DNA of 64,000 nt from positions 248,001 to 312,000 of the forward strand of contig SAXG01000022.1 of NCBI GenBank assembly GCA_012932865.1, in the 5' to 3' direction. Below are positions 1 to 12,416 of this stretch, piece by piece (the first letter of the stretch is position 1; each line of letters opens with the position of its first letter). This stretch comes from Amylostereum areolatum. Its lineage: Eukaryota; Basidiomycota; Agaricomycetes; Russulales; Stereaceae. A model generated the notes under the pieces. It was not told where the DNA came from, did not search any database, and saw only the letters and a program-made list of their open reading frames with translations. The position numbers and the translations under genes were made by a program.

Positions 1-2
1 TC

Positions 3-3000
3 ACAGCTGGGAGCGGCAAGACGATCATCGCGTACGTTGCGCGAAATTCACTACACCACTTCTTCCTAACACCTGTCGCTTCCATGTAGATCAGTCCTTA
101 TCGACCACTTCCTACGCACCAGCACGAACGACGAAAGGGTGGCATACGTATTCTGCGACTTCCGTCAACCGGCCAGCACCAGTCCAATCCGTCTTTTTCG
201 CACCTTACTCGCTCAACTTCTTCCAAGCTATCGCGAGGACTTCTCGGTCGACTTCAAGACGCTTATCGACGATCAAAGGTTCGGAAGAAGCCCACCTGGA
301 ACATTCTCAGAGCTCGTCAAATGGATCAAACTGGCCGCGAAACCGCTTCATCGAACATTGATCATCATCGACGGCATCGACGAGTGTGAGAAGGGCAAGG
401 AGCGCGAGAGCTTCCTCAAGCTGCTCCCAACATTGACACGCGACAGCGCGCTGTCGGTGCTTGTCGCAAGCCAAATCCACGCGGATATCCGCTCCGCCTT
501 CCAGCCCGCAACCGAAATATCTCTGCGCGAAGAGCACGCCAGTGTCACCCGGGACATCCTTCGACACATCCAGCAAGAAGTTGAGCGACGGGACGACCTT
601 GCGGTCCTGGGCACGGACCTCAAAGACAATATCTGCTCTAAACTAGCACAGAAGGCTGATGGCATGTGAGCTGCATTGAAGGCTGGTACCGTTGTCCTCC
701 AGCTCATGGATTATTGCAGGTTTCGATTGGTCGAATGTCAGCTGGACCTCTTGGAGAATGAGCCTACGTTCGGTGAAATCAAGGATGCTTTGGACCGCTT
801 GCCCGAAACCCTGTTCTCTACCTACGATCGCATCCTCAGTCACATCGCAGGAATAAGCAAACGGGCCCCCACGATCGCAAAGCGTGCGCTGCACTGGTTG
901 CTCGGCGCGTCTACACCTCTTCGTCTCTCCCAAATAGCCGAAGCTATCAAGATTAAACCGCGTAGTCGGGACCTTGACGAAGGATACGGTATCCCGAGAA
1001 AACACCACCTCCTCAAGATTCTCTCTAGCCTGGTACTGCATGACAGAGAGACGGATGTTGTAGTACTGTCTCATTCGTCAGTTCAGGTGAGGGTCTGCGT
1101 TTATACTAGAAAAAGCTCGCCCACTTATACACCTCGTAGGAATACTTGATCTCTCATGACCTGCGGGAGGCAGCTGCACTTTCCATCTACCACATCGATA
1201 TGCCAGGGCTGAACGACCGGATCCTCGCCTTACTTCTGGACTACATGCTTATCAACGCATTTGACCGCCTCATGCTGAAAAATCGCGATGAAATCACCAA
1301 CTTCTGCAACGAGGAACACCCACTTTTCCCCTTCGCGGCTAGCTCGTGGGTTGTTTACCTCAAGGCCATGGACCCCAACTCGGAAAAGCTTTTCGACGCC
1401 TTGTGTCGCTTCTTCCTCGATGACCCTGTTAAACGGGGCAACCACAAGCTTCGTCGACAAATCCGCGCATATGTTCGCGAAGGATTTGGCGACCATTGCC
1501 TCCCGAAGAAGGTCGAAGAGGCGTACCATCACCCACTTCTATGTCTAGTGTTGCACGACGCCCCTGTGTCGTCGATCCAGCGCATAATGACACAGCTCCC
1601 ACCTCAGCTACCTCGCGAAAGATGTTTGTACTGGTCACTCTGGGGAGCATCGTCCAAGCGCGAACGACAAGTCACGGATCTGCTCCTCGCCGCCGGTGGC
1701 GACGTCAACGCGTTTTACGACCAATGGCCGCCCACCCTTCTCTGCAGTGCGATGGATTCCGGAAACATCGATGTCGCGGAAAACCTCCTCGATCACGGTG
1801 CGCTCGTCAATGCCGTCGGTGGTGGATGGACGCCGCTCCACTTCGCAGTACGGACAAGGTCGCTGGAAATCGTACGAAGAGTACTCGCAATGAACAAAAG
1901 CGCTTTGAACATGAAGGAGAGGTGGCATGGGAATACGCCCCTTGCAATCGCAAATCAAATGGGCTTGCAAGCCATCTCGGACCACCTGATCGCCCACGGT
2001 GCTACACCCGAGCGCAATCCGGGCGACAAGCGCCCCGCCCGCAGGGCATCCGTGGACATAGTGCAGGTTGCGGAGCGGATTGCATCCCTGTTTGAGACTG
2101 GGCAGGACGACGAAGAGTACCTTGTCACATGCGACATCCCGCTGGACGACGTTACTCTCGAAGACGACGAACAGAAACAAAATCAGGCCTTGGGGCAGGT
2201 CATGCAACGGGTCATACAACACGTCAACCTCCTTTTGTCGGATTCTCAACCTAGCGACGTCCAACTCAGCGTTGGTTCCTTCCAAGGGAAGAGCAGACCC
2301 GAGGCTCCGCCAGATGAAGAGGCGGTCGTACTGTTTCGCGGGAGAGAGCTTCGGGCACCCGGTTCGGAGCTGCGAATTAGCGAGGAGCACCTTGTTCAAG
2401 ATGATCGTTCCCCAGAGTACGATATCCTTGGGGATGGGCTTCCGTCTCGCAACAGTCCACGGGACGTGAAACAGGTCGCCCATCTCCTTGAATCCAAGCT
2501 TCAGCACGGGACGCTTGAGTCCAAGCTTCATCCCCGTGAAATTGTATCCTTCATCTTGGATCTTGCGGAGTACTGGTCCATCTTCATCGCGGAACGAACC
2601 GACAATGTCACTGTAACTCAAGATACCGACGATATCCCATACTTATCCCTCGAGATTGCAGGCAGGAAGGGATCACCCTTGCGCCTCGTGATCATCACGA
2701 CTACCTCCCATGACCAAGGTTAGTACTAGTTCAACCCGGCAAATATATACACTCACCCTTTTGCGACAGGATGGAGCGACAACTTCCCTTGGGATCACGG
2801 CACATATCGGTCCTCGTCAACCTGGTTCGATGTCGCCAACTCAGGCTCGCACCGGCGTACAGTTCAACGGAACATAAACTCTTCTCTGGAAAGGCGCACG
2901 CATCGTAATGTCTGGGACCATATAGCACCTGTGCATCGCGAATGGCTCGAAACGTTCGAGCCAGGAGACTTGCTGCAGGTATATCCCAAAGCATTGTTTC

Positions 3001-3059
3001 CTGCGTGGATGAATTACGTTTATTCCGTGCGTATCGTGGCATACACAGCGTATATGTAA
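3..3059 (+). CDS. NACHT-ankyrin NLR-like protein, 5' end outside the window
   Basis: Fungal NLR-type receptor, a class linked to non-self recognition and heterokaryon incompatibility. The window opens in the NACHT P-loop (TAGSGKT at 3-23). A Walker B-type segment (LIIIDGIDEC) lies at about 358-387. A winged-helix-like segment follows, then about three ankyrin repeats (1677-2010). The tail reads GWSDN..STWFD..PGDLLQVYPKALFP, which resembles the C-terminus of other fungal NACHT proteins. Introns read from splice sites are 32-89, 666-719, 1087-1139 and 2719-2769; all restore one frame. The stop is TAA at 3057-3059; an extra intron from 3056 with a stop near 3119 is an alternative. The N-terminal effector domain is not visible. 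The family call is confident; the function is inferred from the family. Confidence 0.85.
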
Positions 3060-3310
3060 CTATACCCGGTGTGACGTCGTCGAAAAGTAGAACTTACTCC
3101 TCAGATCATCGGTGCACTAGCAGCATAACAAACCCCAGGGTAGACGATCCAGAACTACAGAATTATGTGTCTTGGGGATGGATGGGACAGATGGTGAATA
3201 ACATTCAAGTTGGAAGCAGTAGTGAGATTCCCCGACCGTCTTTTATGTAGACCTGGCCCCCAGTCTCCGATGGAGTGGCACGCTACATAGACAGGCCAGC
3301 CGCTATGATT

Positions 3311-4348
3311 TCAAAAGCGAAGTTTTGGCGACTTGATCTGCACATCGACCTCAAGTAAGCATACGATCAAGTCTGTCCATATAGATCTGAAATGACTCAC
3401 TGTAGTCAACTTCAATTCAGTTGCATTTCTCAACATGCCATGTAATGGCTCCATCGAAATGTCAGGAAATGTGCAATTATGGCACCGTGTACACAAGCCA
3501 TGCGGAATGGAATCAAGGGAAGTAATAGCCTGCACTCCCTGAGTGTGCATACCTTGGTGAACCTTGCTTAGGTACTCCCATATGTAGTGATGGGCATAAT
3601 ACCTGGTCCCCGCAGCATGTGCCCAACTTGAATTGCACAGACTGGAATCCATCGTGATGAGCCCCCCCACATTCCTGAACCAGGAAAAGTCCATGGTGAC
3701 ATTCGAAACAACCTTCCACGAGTTGAGGTAAAACAATAAAAGTTGTTGGAGGTGGTCACCAAGAAAGGGGAATGGGACAGCTTGTGTCGCCAACGATGCC
3801 AATGGCAATCGCAAACACGCCACCGCTGCCTTCTCCGCAACATCACCCAGTTCGTAGAGCATGGCTAGCAGATACGCCTTCAATGGTTCCTCTTCTACGG
3901 CGAGCCCAAGGTTCGAACGCACGATATGTCTGACGGCTGACACATCATACTTGCGAGAGATCTCGAGTAACTGTAAGCCGTAGATATCCACGAAGTCCGT
4001 GGAATGAAAGTCAGGGATATCGGTTGGGTAGAGCGTGCGCAGGAAGAGGTCGATGATAGGCGCTGATTCGGACAATGTTATGACAGGCAATCCATCCTTC
4101 ATTTCATCGCAGTCTTTTGACGGCGAGGCCCTCATGGAGTCGGATGGAGCGGGGAGACAAAACATGGTTTTGAAAACGGGCGATGCCATCGACAGGATGA
4201 GCTTGTGGACGTGGAAGTCCATGTTGTCCGCGGACCGTAAGATTATGTCTGCGCTATTGTCGGAGCCATCGAAAGGTATGCTCGCCTCTATGATCGAGGG
4301 CGGCGTTGCAGACGGCGTTGGGGTATCGTCGGATAGCATGCCCGACAT
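3311..4348 (-). CDS. BTB/POZ domain protein 1
   Basis: 345-residue protein with an N-terminal BTB/POZ domain, a protein-interaction fold often found in substrate adaptors. The block ADIILRSADNMDFHVHKLIL followed by ASPVFKTMF is the BTB core (about residues 25-65). A C-terminal CTRCHNC cluster could bind metal. A 51-nt intron (3400-3350 on the minus strand, GTGAGT..AG) is a multiple of three, so the frame stays open either way. Removing it aligns the tail with the paralogue at 4690-5613. No function beyond BTB adaptor or scaffold is claimed. It is one of five paralogues in the window. Confidence 0.8.
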   Translation of the reverse strand: MSGMLSDDTPTPSATPPSIIEASIPFDGSDNSADIILRSADNMDFHVHKLILSMASPVFKTMFCLPAPSDSMRASPSKDCDEMKDGLPVITLSESAPIIDLFLRTLYPTDIPDFHSTDFVDIYGLQLLEISRKYDVSAVRHIVRSNLGLAVEEEPLKAYLLAMLYELGDVAEKAAVACLRLPLASLATQAVPFPFLGDHLQQLLLFYLNSWKVVSNVTMDFSWFRNVGGLITMDSSLCNSSWAHAAGTRYYAHHYIWEYLSKVHQGMHTQGVQAITSLDSIPHGLCTRCHNCTFPDISMEPLHGMLRNATELKLTTVSHFRSIWTDLIVCLLEVDVQIKSPKLRF

Positions 4349-4689
4349 GGTTGAACGTAGGAGAAGATGAGGGCGATGAAGAAGGCGGAGGCGAGATGCA
4401 CGGCAACGTGGGGACCCACCTTATAAAGTGTCCTTGGGCGTAATCTCGCTCCCCATCGTGGTCCGGGAAAAATGTCGAATGTATTAGGTATATCGATAGC
4501 GAACTTTCCTGTACAAACTTACTCTTTCGCATGGCTCAAGATGAAACAAGACGAACTCGTCATACATATTCCGGGCCACTCCACAGAAAGCTGGGTACAT
4601 CTGGCAATGCCAATCATTTACTCGAAGTTCGGTAGCGGTACCTGCAGTATCTCCAAGTCAATAACCCAACAGATACATACCAGTCGAAG
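4349..4689. promoter_or_regulatory. Intergenic spacer between BTB1 and BTB2 with a TATA-like box
   Basis: The spacer lies between the BTB1 start codon (4348) and the BTB2 stop (4690). A TTATAAAG element at 4421-4428, read on the minus strand, sits about 75 bp upstream of the BTB1 start and is a candidate TATA box. Nothing else is recognisable. Confidence 0.4.
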
Positions 4690-5613
4690 CTACCTCACCT
4701 TCGCCAGCTCCTTCTCGACTTGCACTCGAAAGAGAGCTAAGAATTCTTCCCATTGCTTCGCCGCGCCGTTGCAATAAGAGCATTTATGCAGGCAGTACTT
4801 GTCTTCTTCGTCGAGTTCAATCTTCAGCGCATCCATCCCCAGATGCTGACATGCGTACCGGACCCGCGTGAGGTATGCCCACACATCACGCCGGGCCCAG
4901 AACGTGCGCGTGCTGTCTGCCCTAAAACACGCGCAGTCAATGTGCCCCAGCACGATGTACTGCTTCAAGGGCTGGAGCCAGTCGACGACGCGCGTCGTGA
5001 CAACGGAGATCGCATTCCACGACGCGATGTAGAAGTCCAGCAGGCGGTGGTACTGGTCTCCCGAGAGGAGGCGAATATCGGGCGTGTTGAGCGCGGACAG
5101 CGGGAGGCGTAGGCAGGGGAGGGCCGCCTGGGAGGCGACCTCGTGTAGCCCGTACGTCATCGCGAGTGCATACACCGACATGGGGTTGTTCTTGGGTAAG
5201 GCCTTCAAAAGGCTCAAGTGCCCAGAGACACGTACGGCGCGTACGTCAAACTTGCGGGATATCTCGAGGAGTGCGTGAATATCCTCTAGCGCGATGAGGT
5301 CGGGGGTGTCGACTGGGTAAATCATGCGGAGGAAGAGTGCGAGGGTGTGTGCGTCTCCGGGGAAGGGCACCGCTTGGATGGCGCTGTGGTTGGCGTCGTT
5401 CGATTTGACACTGAATGGAGGGGTGGGGGAGATGAACATATCTCGGAGAATTGGGGACGCGATTGCGAGGAGGTTCTTGTGGGCATGAAAGTGAACATTG
5501 TTGGATGAACGCAAGATCACGTCTGCGCCCGGCAAGGAAGAGTTGAAGGGTGCTTCAGCGTCAAGGGAGGAGGTGGATGTTGGGGTGTGTACAACGTCTT
5601 CGGAGATTGACAT
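4690..5613 (-). CDS. BTB/POZ domain protein 2
   Basis: 307-residue paralogue of BTB1, same strand, 341 bp downstream of it. The BTB core reads GADVILRSSNNVHFHAHK then ASPILRDMF. A helical middle part contains DQYHRLLDFY, WARRDVWAYLTRV and a C-terminal CLHKCSYC cluster, all shared with the other paralogues. The reading frame is open from ATG to stop without introns. Specific function unknown. Confidence 0.8.
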   Translation of the reverse strand: MSISEDVVHTPTSTSSLDAEAPFNSSLPGADVILRSSNNVHFHAHKNLLAIASPILRDMFISPTPPFSVKSNDANHSAIQAVPFPGDAHTLALFLRMIYPVDTPDLIALEDIHALLEISRKFDVRAVRVSGHLSLLKALPKNNPMSVYALAMTYGLHEVASQAALPCLRLPLSALNTPDIRLLSGDQYHRLLDFYIASWNAISVVTTRVVDWLQPLKQYIVLGHIDCACFRADSTRTFWARRDVWAYLTRVRYACQHLGMDALKIELDEEDKYCLHKCSYCNGAAKQWEEFLALFRVQVEKELAKVR

Positions 5614-5849
5614 GTCGGATGAAGGCTTCGACGAAAGAGAGAGGGAGGGGGGGAGATGCCGCGAGGCTTTGGTGAGGCCAGTCGAAGGTTAGCGAAGAAA
5701 GCGTGGAACCTGCAGTTTTTCAGCTTATATGGCATGTGCGGGCGCAAGATGCCTTCCATTTCCAGGGTATTGTGGTTGTGAAAAAATATATTGCCACTGT
5801 ATGGTGCCACATCTGAAAGCCTTCCATATATTGTAGAATGCCGTGTCGG

Positions 5850-6250
5850 TCACTGCGCTAGACTCTCACGAACGACCTTCGCAAACGCAGGTGAGACCTT
5901 CGACAATATATCCACCAACTCGTCCTGCAGCTCGTCAGCATACCGATCAACTCACAACCGAAAGCACTCACCCAAATCCTCCACTGCGCCTCCTTCCCCT
6001 TCTCGCTGATCGCGAAGTCGCTGGGCTCCTTCAAATCTGCGTCGCTTACGTACCCGCCCTTCAGCTCGTCCTCCCTCCCGCTTCCGCCAATAGCGGCCCA
6101 TACGATCTGGCGCGCGCCTTCCTCCGTCGTTCGGGCGAGCACAAGCTTCATCAGCTTGTCGAGGATGCGCACGAGTAGAGGCAGGTTCCTGCCCAATGCC
6201 GAGACGCAGTAGCCTGGGTTGACGGAGACGGAAACGACGGGAAGTTTCGC
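5850..6250 (-). pseudogene. SDR gene, fragment 4 (C-terminal exons)
   Basis: C-terminal part of a short-chain dehydrogenase/reductase, an NAD(P)-dependent oxidoreductase of the Rossmann fold. It reads SVNPGYCVSALGR, LARTTEEGARQIVWAA and GYVSDADLKEPSDFAISEKG. A 47-nt intron (5971-5925) precedes the last exon DELVDILSKVSPAFAKVV; TGA is at 5852-5850. Upstream (rightward) the piece stops at the 8-bp duplication AGTTTCGC bordering the KDZ transposon. Joining it to the fragment at 16997-17469 through the shared target sequence restores an uninterrupted frame ..CLEHAKLPVVSVSV... The gene cannot make a full protein here because its exons are spread over 52 kb. Confidence 0.85.
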
Positions 6251-6570
6251 ACCTGGCCCTCTACATACTAATATCTAATTAGATAGTGTGATCCCCCCCC
6301 CTTGGCATTATCTAGCTAGGTATCAAACCTAAGCATATGCCGCCCGCGCGGGCCAGCCCGCCAGGCGCCTTCCTATAATGGTAAGAGGAAGGTACCGTCA
6401 AGGCCAAGGGGCGTGGGGCCGTCCGGCTACCCGGCATGCCAGTCCCGACACCCGCCAGGTCCGGCGGCATCATGCCCGACGCCCGCTAGGTCCCTCGGCA
6501 TCTCCCGCAAAGTCGTCGTCGCCGTCGCCGACGACGAGCTCGACGTTCTACGCTCCCGGCTCATTGCTCG
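6251..6570 (+). repeat. KDZ left terminal inverted repeat
   Basis: About 320 bp, nearly identical to the reverse complement of 14631-14950. The match fades after a CGAGCTCGACGTT block near 6536-6546. It contains a GC-rich stretch (6340-6530) and a C run at 6293-6301. It encodes nothing convincing; the open frame here is a by-product of GC richness. Confidence 0.85.
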
Positions 6571-6771
6571 TCTTACCTAGACGTATTATGTATATTTAGA
6601 AAGCGCTTAACCAGTACATTAACGCTGTAAGCATGTCTTAGAGGCTATCTTCTCGTCGTAATACGAATACCTCACATTCGCCCCTCACACGCTCACGTGA
6701 CTTTGTTGATCGGTTTGTTCAGCGCTAAGTCAGAAGCCGAATAGCTTACTCTTCCCTTTCCCACTCCCTCC

Positions 6772-9700
6772 ATGTCTAGCACACACGACGGCTTTCGAAA
6801 AACGTCGAGGAAGATCGACGTTCACGTTTCCCGTGGCCTGAAGGCATTCAACCCGTCCCGATCGGCTCTCCCCACCATCAGCAAGTCGCGACTCGGTCAA
6901 GCGGGTCAAGATGACTGGACGCGGCAACTCGACTCCAGGGCACAGAAGGCCCTACAAGGTGAGTAAAGATGATATTATATGTACTATACTGTGTAATCAT
7001 CTGTGTTTGTCTTGATTAGGTATCTCAGCTGGCAGCAAACGGGCCATAGCGAATATCTCAGGTGGTCCACTCGCAGCATCGGACCCTACTCCACAACGAG
7101 CGCGGACCGATGATATGGACGACGAAGGCCCATATGGGGATATCTGGGTAGACGAGGAAGACGAAAGTCCGCTCGACATGTCGGTTGAGCTCTCGGCGGA
7201 AGGAGGCGAAGCGGGGCTCCTCCGTGCATATAACGGGAGGTAGGGTTTTTTTAATACTGTATCCTAATGTTCTCATTTATTTTTGAAGGCCTACTCGTCG
7301 ACGCTCGACACAGCCATGGTCGGAACGCATCAGAAATGCCGATCAGGCTTGGGAGGAGCAAATGCCGGCCTTGATTGACGCGTACCTGTGGTATATGAAT
7401 GACCCCACGAGTGCGCAAGTGGGCGGTCATGACGAGTTCAGTCTGCCATACATAGACGTTTATGGTGCGATATTTTTTCTTCACGCGCTATCTCACTGAC
7501 ATGGTGCGTCGAGACTACGATCCGAAGAAGCCGATATGTCAGCTCCCACAGAGCTTGCATCCGAACACCACACTCCTCCGGCAAGGCTGCCTGAGCTCTG
7601 CGCCGAGGACCGTGTCGTTCGCGATCTCGCTACGCACGCTGGATCTTTACCGACGACTACGCGTGCGGCAGCCCCGAGTCAGCGTTCAAGCATGGGTTCA
7701 TGTCCTTTGCGACCTTCATAATGTGAGTCCCTTGATCGCACCGTTATCTCAAGCTGACCAGTGGAACCATACTAGATGCCTTACAGCCGGCAGCTCTGGC
7801 GAATGTTCACGGACACCTTCGACATCTACCTACGGATTTTACGGGGCGTCGCCACGCGCGTCAACTCCGTCTTGAAGCGCACGGACGCGAATTGGCGTGT
7901 AACGCATTCTTGCCCGTCATGCCAGTATAAAGTACGTGCTTCATACCTTCTACCGAGCGGTACCACTAATTACGTCATCACGTAGCTAGTAGACGACCCG
8001 CCGCTACGGGTGGCCATCATTGGCGCCCTCGATGGCAATCAATCCCTCAAGCGTGTGCGACTCCGCGAAGGTCTTGAGGCTGATCCCCGCACATTTCAAA
8101 GCACATACTACATTCCAGAAGAGGAAGTAAATCGCTTTCGGTACGATGTCAAGGCCCGGGCTGAACGCCCCAAGGTATGTTACGAGTTATGCGCTCTCGC
8201 AGATGGCTAAAAGAGGTGTAGGCACCCGATAAGGACAAGGAAAAGCCCATGCCGTGGACGGCTGATGCACAGGAGGCGACGGCGGCCGACGGCGATGACA
8301 ACGACACTACATGCACGGATCGATGGAAGGCAGCGATGAACGACAATCTGAAGAGAATGTGGGCAATCTATCGCGAGACTGGTATCTTCCTTTCTGCCTG
8401 TCGACACGGTATAATCTGGTGGTTCTGTGATATGGTGGAAAGTGGCGAACTGTACGTTTATGTCGCCTTTCATACGAGTATCATTGAGACCTTTCGCTTG
8501 AAGGGCAAAATATCCTCTCGCCCTCCTCGAGCTTATTCTCGATATCTTCGGCGACGACGTCGGATTGGGCTATGATATCGGGTGCTCATTTACGGCCACA
8601 ATCAAGAAGAGCTCCCTCGCACGAAAGGCTCTCCTCCGTCGCCTTCGCATGGTCGTACCCGCCTTCCACGGATACGCGCACAATCGCTTATGTCAGCTCC
8701 TTTTCCATCCACTAATGCTCCTCGGATTCGGTATCGAGGATCTCGAGCTTTGTGAGCGCATCTTCGCCGCGTTCAATGGCCTTGCCAATATCACCCGGTA
8801 TGCCTCCCTGTTCCACCGCCTCCAAAGTATCGACCTCTTCGCACGACAATGGGACAACGACAAATATTCTGAGCTGTGTAAGTCACTTTGCGCGTACACG
8901 GAGTGCTTGTCTCTGACGTAATTTACATAGCAAACTTTCTGATGAACAACTATAAGCAAGTCGAGCAAATGCTCGACGAACTCCCCGTCGCTATCGCCGC
9001 GTTGCAATCCGGCAAGGCGTCTACTGACACCGACTACCACCAGCACCTTCAAGCCGAGCGGAAGTTCCTTGAAAGTCGCAAGAAAGAGTCTGAAGAGGAC
9101 AGCTTCGCGTGCGAGTACGTAGCCCTACTTATCTCACACCAGAAAGCGAGGTACGCTCGCTGTTAGTTGCTCCTTACGACACCGAGTTAATCCACTGGCA
9201 GCGAGATGTTCGATCGCGCGGTGGCGATGCTGGCTGACCCGTCGAAGAAGAAGTCGTTGAATGATCGCACAGGTATTCTGAAGAACCACGCATTTGAATC
9301 GCTTCAAACCCTTCAAAGCATGCTACAAAAGCTCGAGATCGAACGCGGCATTGAGCGTTGGACGCCGGACTCACAAGAATGGAAAGATGCCGCACGGTAC
9401 CTCGCAACGCGCGACTACCAGAAGGCCCTCAACAAGCTCGAGGGACTGGTCGTTCAGCGGCTGTTTGAGCTTGCAAAGGCGGGTATGACGGGGACAGGTA
9501 TGATGCATGTGGCTATCTCGTTCTTGCCGATGACTCACATATCCTGTAGGATACAAGATGCGTACACATATCAACAAGTCCCTAAAGACTCGATGCAAGG
9601 CGATTCAATCCGCACTGAAGAAGTACAATGCGGCCGCCAAGTCTATCGACAGGCCCATGCTCGAGTGGAAGGATATATCCACCTACGGTAGTCTCGCCGA

Positions 9701-10250
9701 ATTCGAGCTCCTTCGGACAACTCGCGAGGATATCCTCGCTCAACCGTGGGCAAACAGTGCTAATCGGCAGGCAGCAATCTACTCACTCAAGCTCGAGCAC
9801 GCTCAAGAGGAGCGAGAGCGCCTTAACGTCGAGATCCGTCGTCTCGTAACCTGGATGCGCGACGAGGAGACTCAGTTGCGCGCTGCTGTCGAAGACACCC
9901 GAGGTCAAGGTTCACACTTGGCGCGTGAGCTCGAGCATATGCTCACCCATCGTGTTCGACAAAACCGTGTCCATCGAACAAGGATACGATGGATTAGCGA
10001 GAATGTACGGTGCTACACCGGTACCCGCGAATGCGGTTTCGCTGTCCATGCCGTTTCCGGACCACTCGGCGGCGACGCAGGAGCGGGCCTCGATGTCGAG
10101 GACGAGCATGCACATCCCAATTACGATGGAAACGACGAGGATGGTACGCTTGTTGACGAGACAGTGGTGGATGCGGACGAGGATGACCGTTTCGGCGACG
10201 AGTTGGATGCTCTACATACTTACCTACAGAATATGTCGCTTTTGGAATGA
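6772..10250 (+). CDS. KDZ family transposase (KDZ-1)
   Basis: Transposase of the Kyakuja-Dileera-Zisupton superfamily, which moves the element by DNA cleavage and joining. The N-terminal part carries WEEQMPALIDAYL and Y..F/H patterns typical of fungal KDZ proteins. The middle has RVAIIGALDGNQSLKRV (near 8010), corresponding to the family's LxxxDGNxSLKR block. The catalytic region reads GYDIGC (about 8575) and PAFHGYAHNRLCQL (about 8660), then GFGIEDLELCERIFAAFN. Several short introns interrupt the gene (for example 6961-7019). The C-terminus is acidic (DEDDRFGDELDAL). No disabling mutation was noticed; exon joins were not all verified. Confidence 0.8.
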
Positions 10251-10763
10251 CTACCTGTGTTCAATGACCTCGTATTTCTGATTGCGTGAAAGGCTCATGT
10301 TTTGATATGAACTGTGACTACATTAAGTGCTACTGCCAATGAGGTGAGTACGGGTTTCGCGCGCTGAAGGCATACAAAATCAGAGCGCGACCAACTTGCG
10401 CGACGGTCATCAATGAACCGTTGAAAGTATAATCTCGTACTACAAAAACATGTCAACTCAGAGTAGACATACAGTATACACAGATCTAGTATTTTATGTG
10501 CTTGGGATTGTGTTGAAAGCGTTGAGTGTGAAAGATTGGGTCAACCCACGCGCGCATTGAATAGACGCGGCGTCGAGTGCATAACTGGTCGACTCGTGAA
10601 TTGGGACAAGCGCGCATCAACTTGATCTCAACTGCCATCATCTCCCTCTCCTCACCTTCGTCTCGTCCTCTCTCGTCCCTCTCCTCTCCTCTCCTTTTCA
10701 TTCTCGGCCTGCACACTCTTCTCTTTCTTATCCCTCGCTTTATTCTTCTGTTCTAGTACAAAT
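10251..10763. other. Spacer between KDZ genes 1 and 2
   Basis: A 513-bp spacer inside the KDZ element. It is pyrimidine-rich just before the next gene (CTCTCC runs at 10640-10730), a common feature of fungal core promoters. No open frame or repeat is supported. Confidence 0.5.
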
Positions 10764-12188
10764 ATGTCTACTCCTTCTCGTGGAACACCTCAGCGCGCTC
10801 GTGGTTCTTATCGAGGCGGAACACCTCACCGTGGCACCCACACCCCTCGCGGTGGCACTCCTTTCAATACCAGCAGTGCCCATACATCCTCCAATGGTCC
10901 ATGGCCCTCCGATATTCCGGCCGAGCCGTGGGGCTCGGTCACAGAATCCAGTATTGTCGAGCTCATCCGCTCGCTCGAAATCGAATGGGACAACAGCCGG
11001 CCTACGTTGTGGGCAGAAACGGCGCGCGCCGTTCAAGGCTGGTCAGAAGATGGGAACCCCTCCCCCGAGGATAGATGGCATGAAGGGTACGACCGCCATG
11101 CCGGTGATCGTAGGTTAACGCGCCTACGTCTCATGGCTCTCATTAGAGACTTGGTACGTGTTCCCGATCCGTTTCGTGTTCGATTTTGACTCATGTTCGC
11201 GTTGCGACATCAGACCGCCGCGCTCGACCGTGTTTGTGGCGTTGGCACCATGGTGGTGCACCTTCATGGCGAGCTCAACCCCGAACTTGGGTTGGAGGCC
11301 ACAACGGCGGAAATGATGGCGCACAACGTGAGCATCACCCTCAGCGACATTATTCAAGGCAACAGCGCGTTTCAAGACGTCGTCGACAACATCGTGAACC
11401 TCGTTCGCCACCGCCTCGCGCCGATGTTCGGTCGGGACTGGAGGCAGCGTGTGGTTGGATCGCGATACATCGATCCCCGGCGCATGCGTATGGATCCTGT
11501 CGACCAGGACGTCCCGTCGCCTCCTAGAACATTGTCTCCAAACCCTTCCCCACCAAGAACACCTTCCCCGCCATCTCCGCCGTCTCCCCGTCCCTATTCT
11601 TCACGCGTGCCGTCCCCCGACACTCCCCTCCCATCGTTTTCCCTTCCAGGTGGTTCCCCCCCATCGTCGCTTTCTCATGCTTTCTCTGGTGCACCATCGG
11701 AGAAGGGGAAAGGGAAAGGGAAAGGGAAAAGCACGGCCAAGTCCTCTTCATCGGCCACACTTCACGGCTCGATCGGCGACCCCCGTTCATCGTCTGTATT
11801 GTCATTCTTATCGGGCCTGTCATCGGCCGCGTCCTCAATTTCATTGGACTCCGTACCTTCCGACATGTCACCACCCTTGTCTCCACTCCCGACTAGTGCT
11901 TCGGCCGGCCCCGTCCCCCCTGCCCACCAGATGGCGGGGCCGTCATCGTCAAGGACCGCCCCATCACAATCGGAGCCAGAGCAAGATGTTTTCTCCAGCT
12001 ACGGGTACACGAACCTCCCCGTCTACGTGATGGACCTTCTCCAAGCACTTCAAGCATCTGAAGCCGTCGTCACACGTGTCGAGGAGATCTATAATAATGT
12101 CGGGCGTGCTTGGCAGTTGGACGAACTGGTATCTATGGGGTTTAACTTGGGTACCGCGCGTGCGTTGGCCCGTTTCATGCGCGGCTAA
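10764..12188 (+). CDS. KDZ passenger gene 2, Arg/Gly-rich and Pro/Ser-rich protein of unknown function
   Basis: Two exons (10764-11153 and 11214-12188; intron 60 nt with GTACGT..CAG) give about 454 residues. The N-terminus has RGG-like repeats (RGTPQRARGSYRGGTPHRG). An alpha/beta-looking segment follows, then a long Pro/Ser tract and a GKGKGKGKGK stretch near 11701-11730. The C-terminus (VMDLLQALQASEAVVTRVEE..LDELVSMGFNLGTARALARF) is well ordered and slightly UBA-like. I do not recognise the family. Its place inside a transposon suggests a role in the element's life cycle or a captured cargo. Confidence 0.7.
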
Positions 12189-12416
12189 TGCGGGTGGCAT
12201 CTAATGTCTCAGATGGTAGTGCTCTCCCGTCTAACATAGTGTCCCCTTTCTGATTCAAATTGAACGGACAGATCTCCTGCAATGGAACCGGCCGTAGTAT
12301 TATTTCCTTATTCCTAGTTGTTTTCATACTCCGTCGGGGGCTCGTATTTCGCCCGTCCCCCTCTTGTTTGTAACTTCTTGTATTGCTACGCCCAGTCCCC
12401 CTCCCCCCCCTTTGCT

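Noticed and set aside
6378..6599. 73-codon Arg/Pro-rich frame also seen inverted at 14822-14619
   Set aside because: Both lie in the KDZ terminal repeats; conservation reflects the repeat, not a protein.
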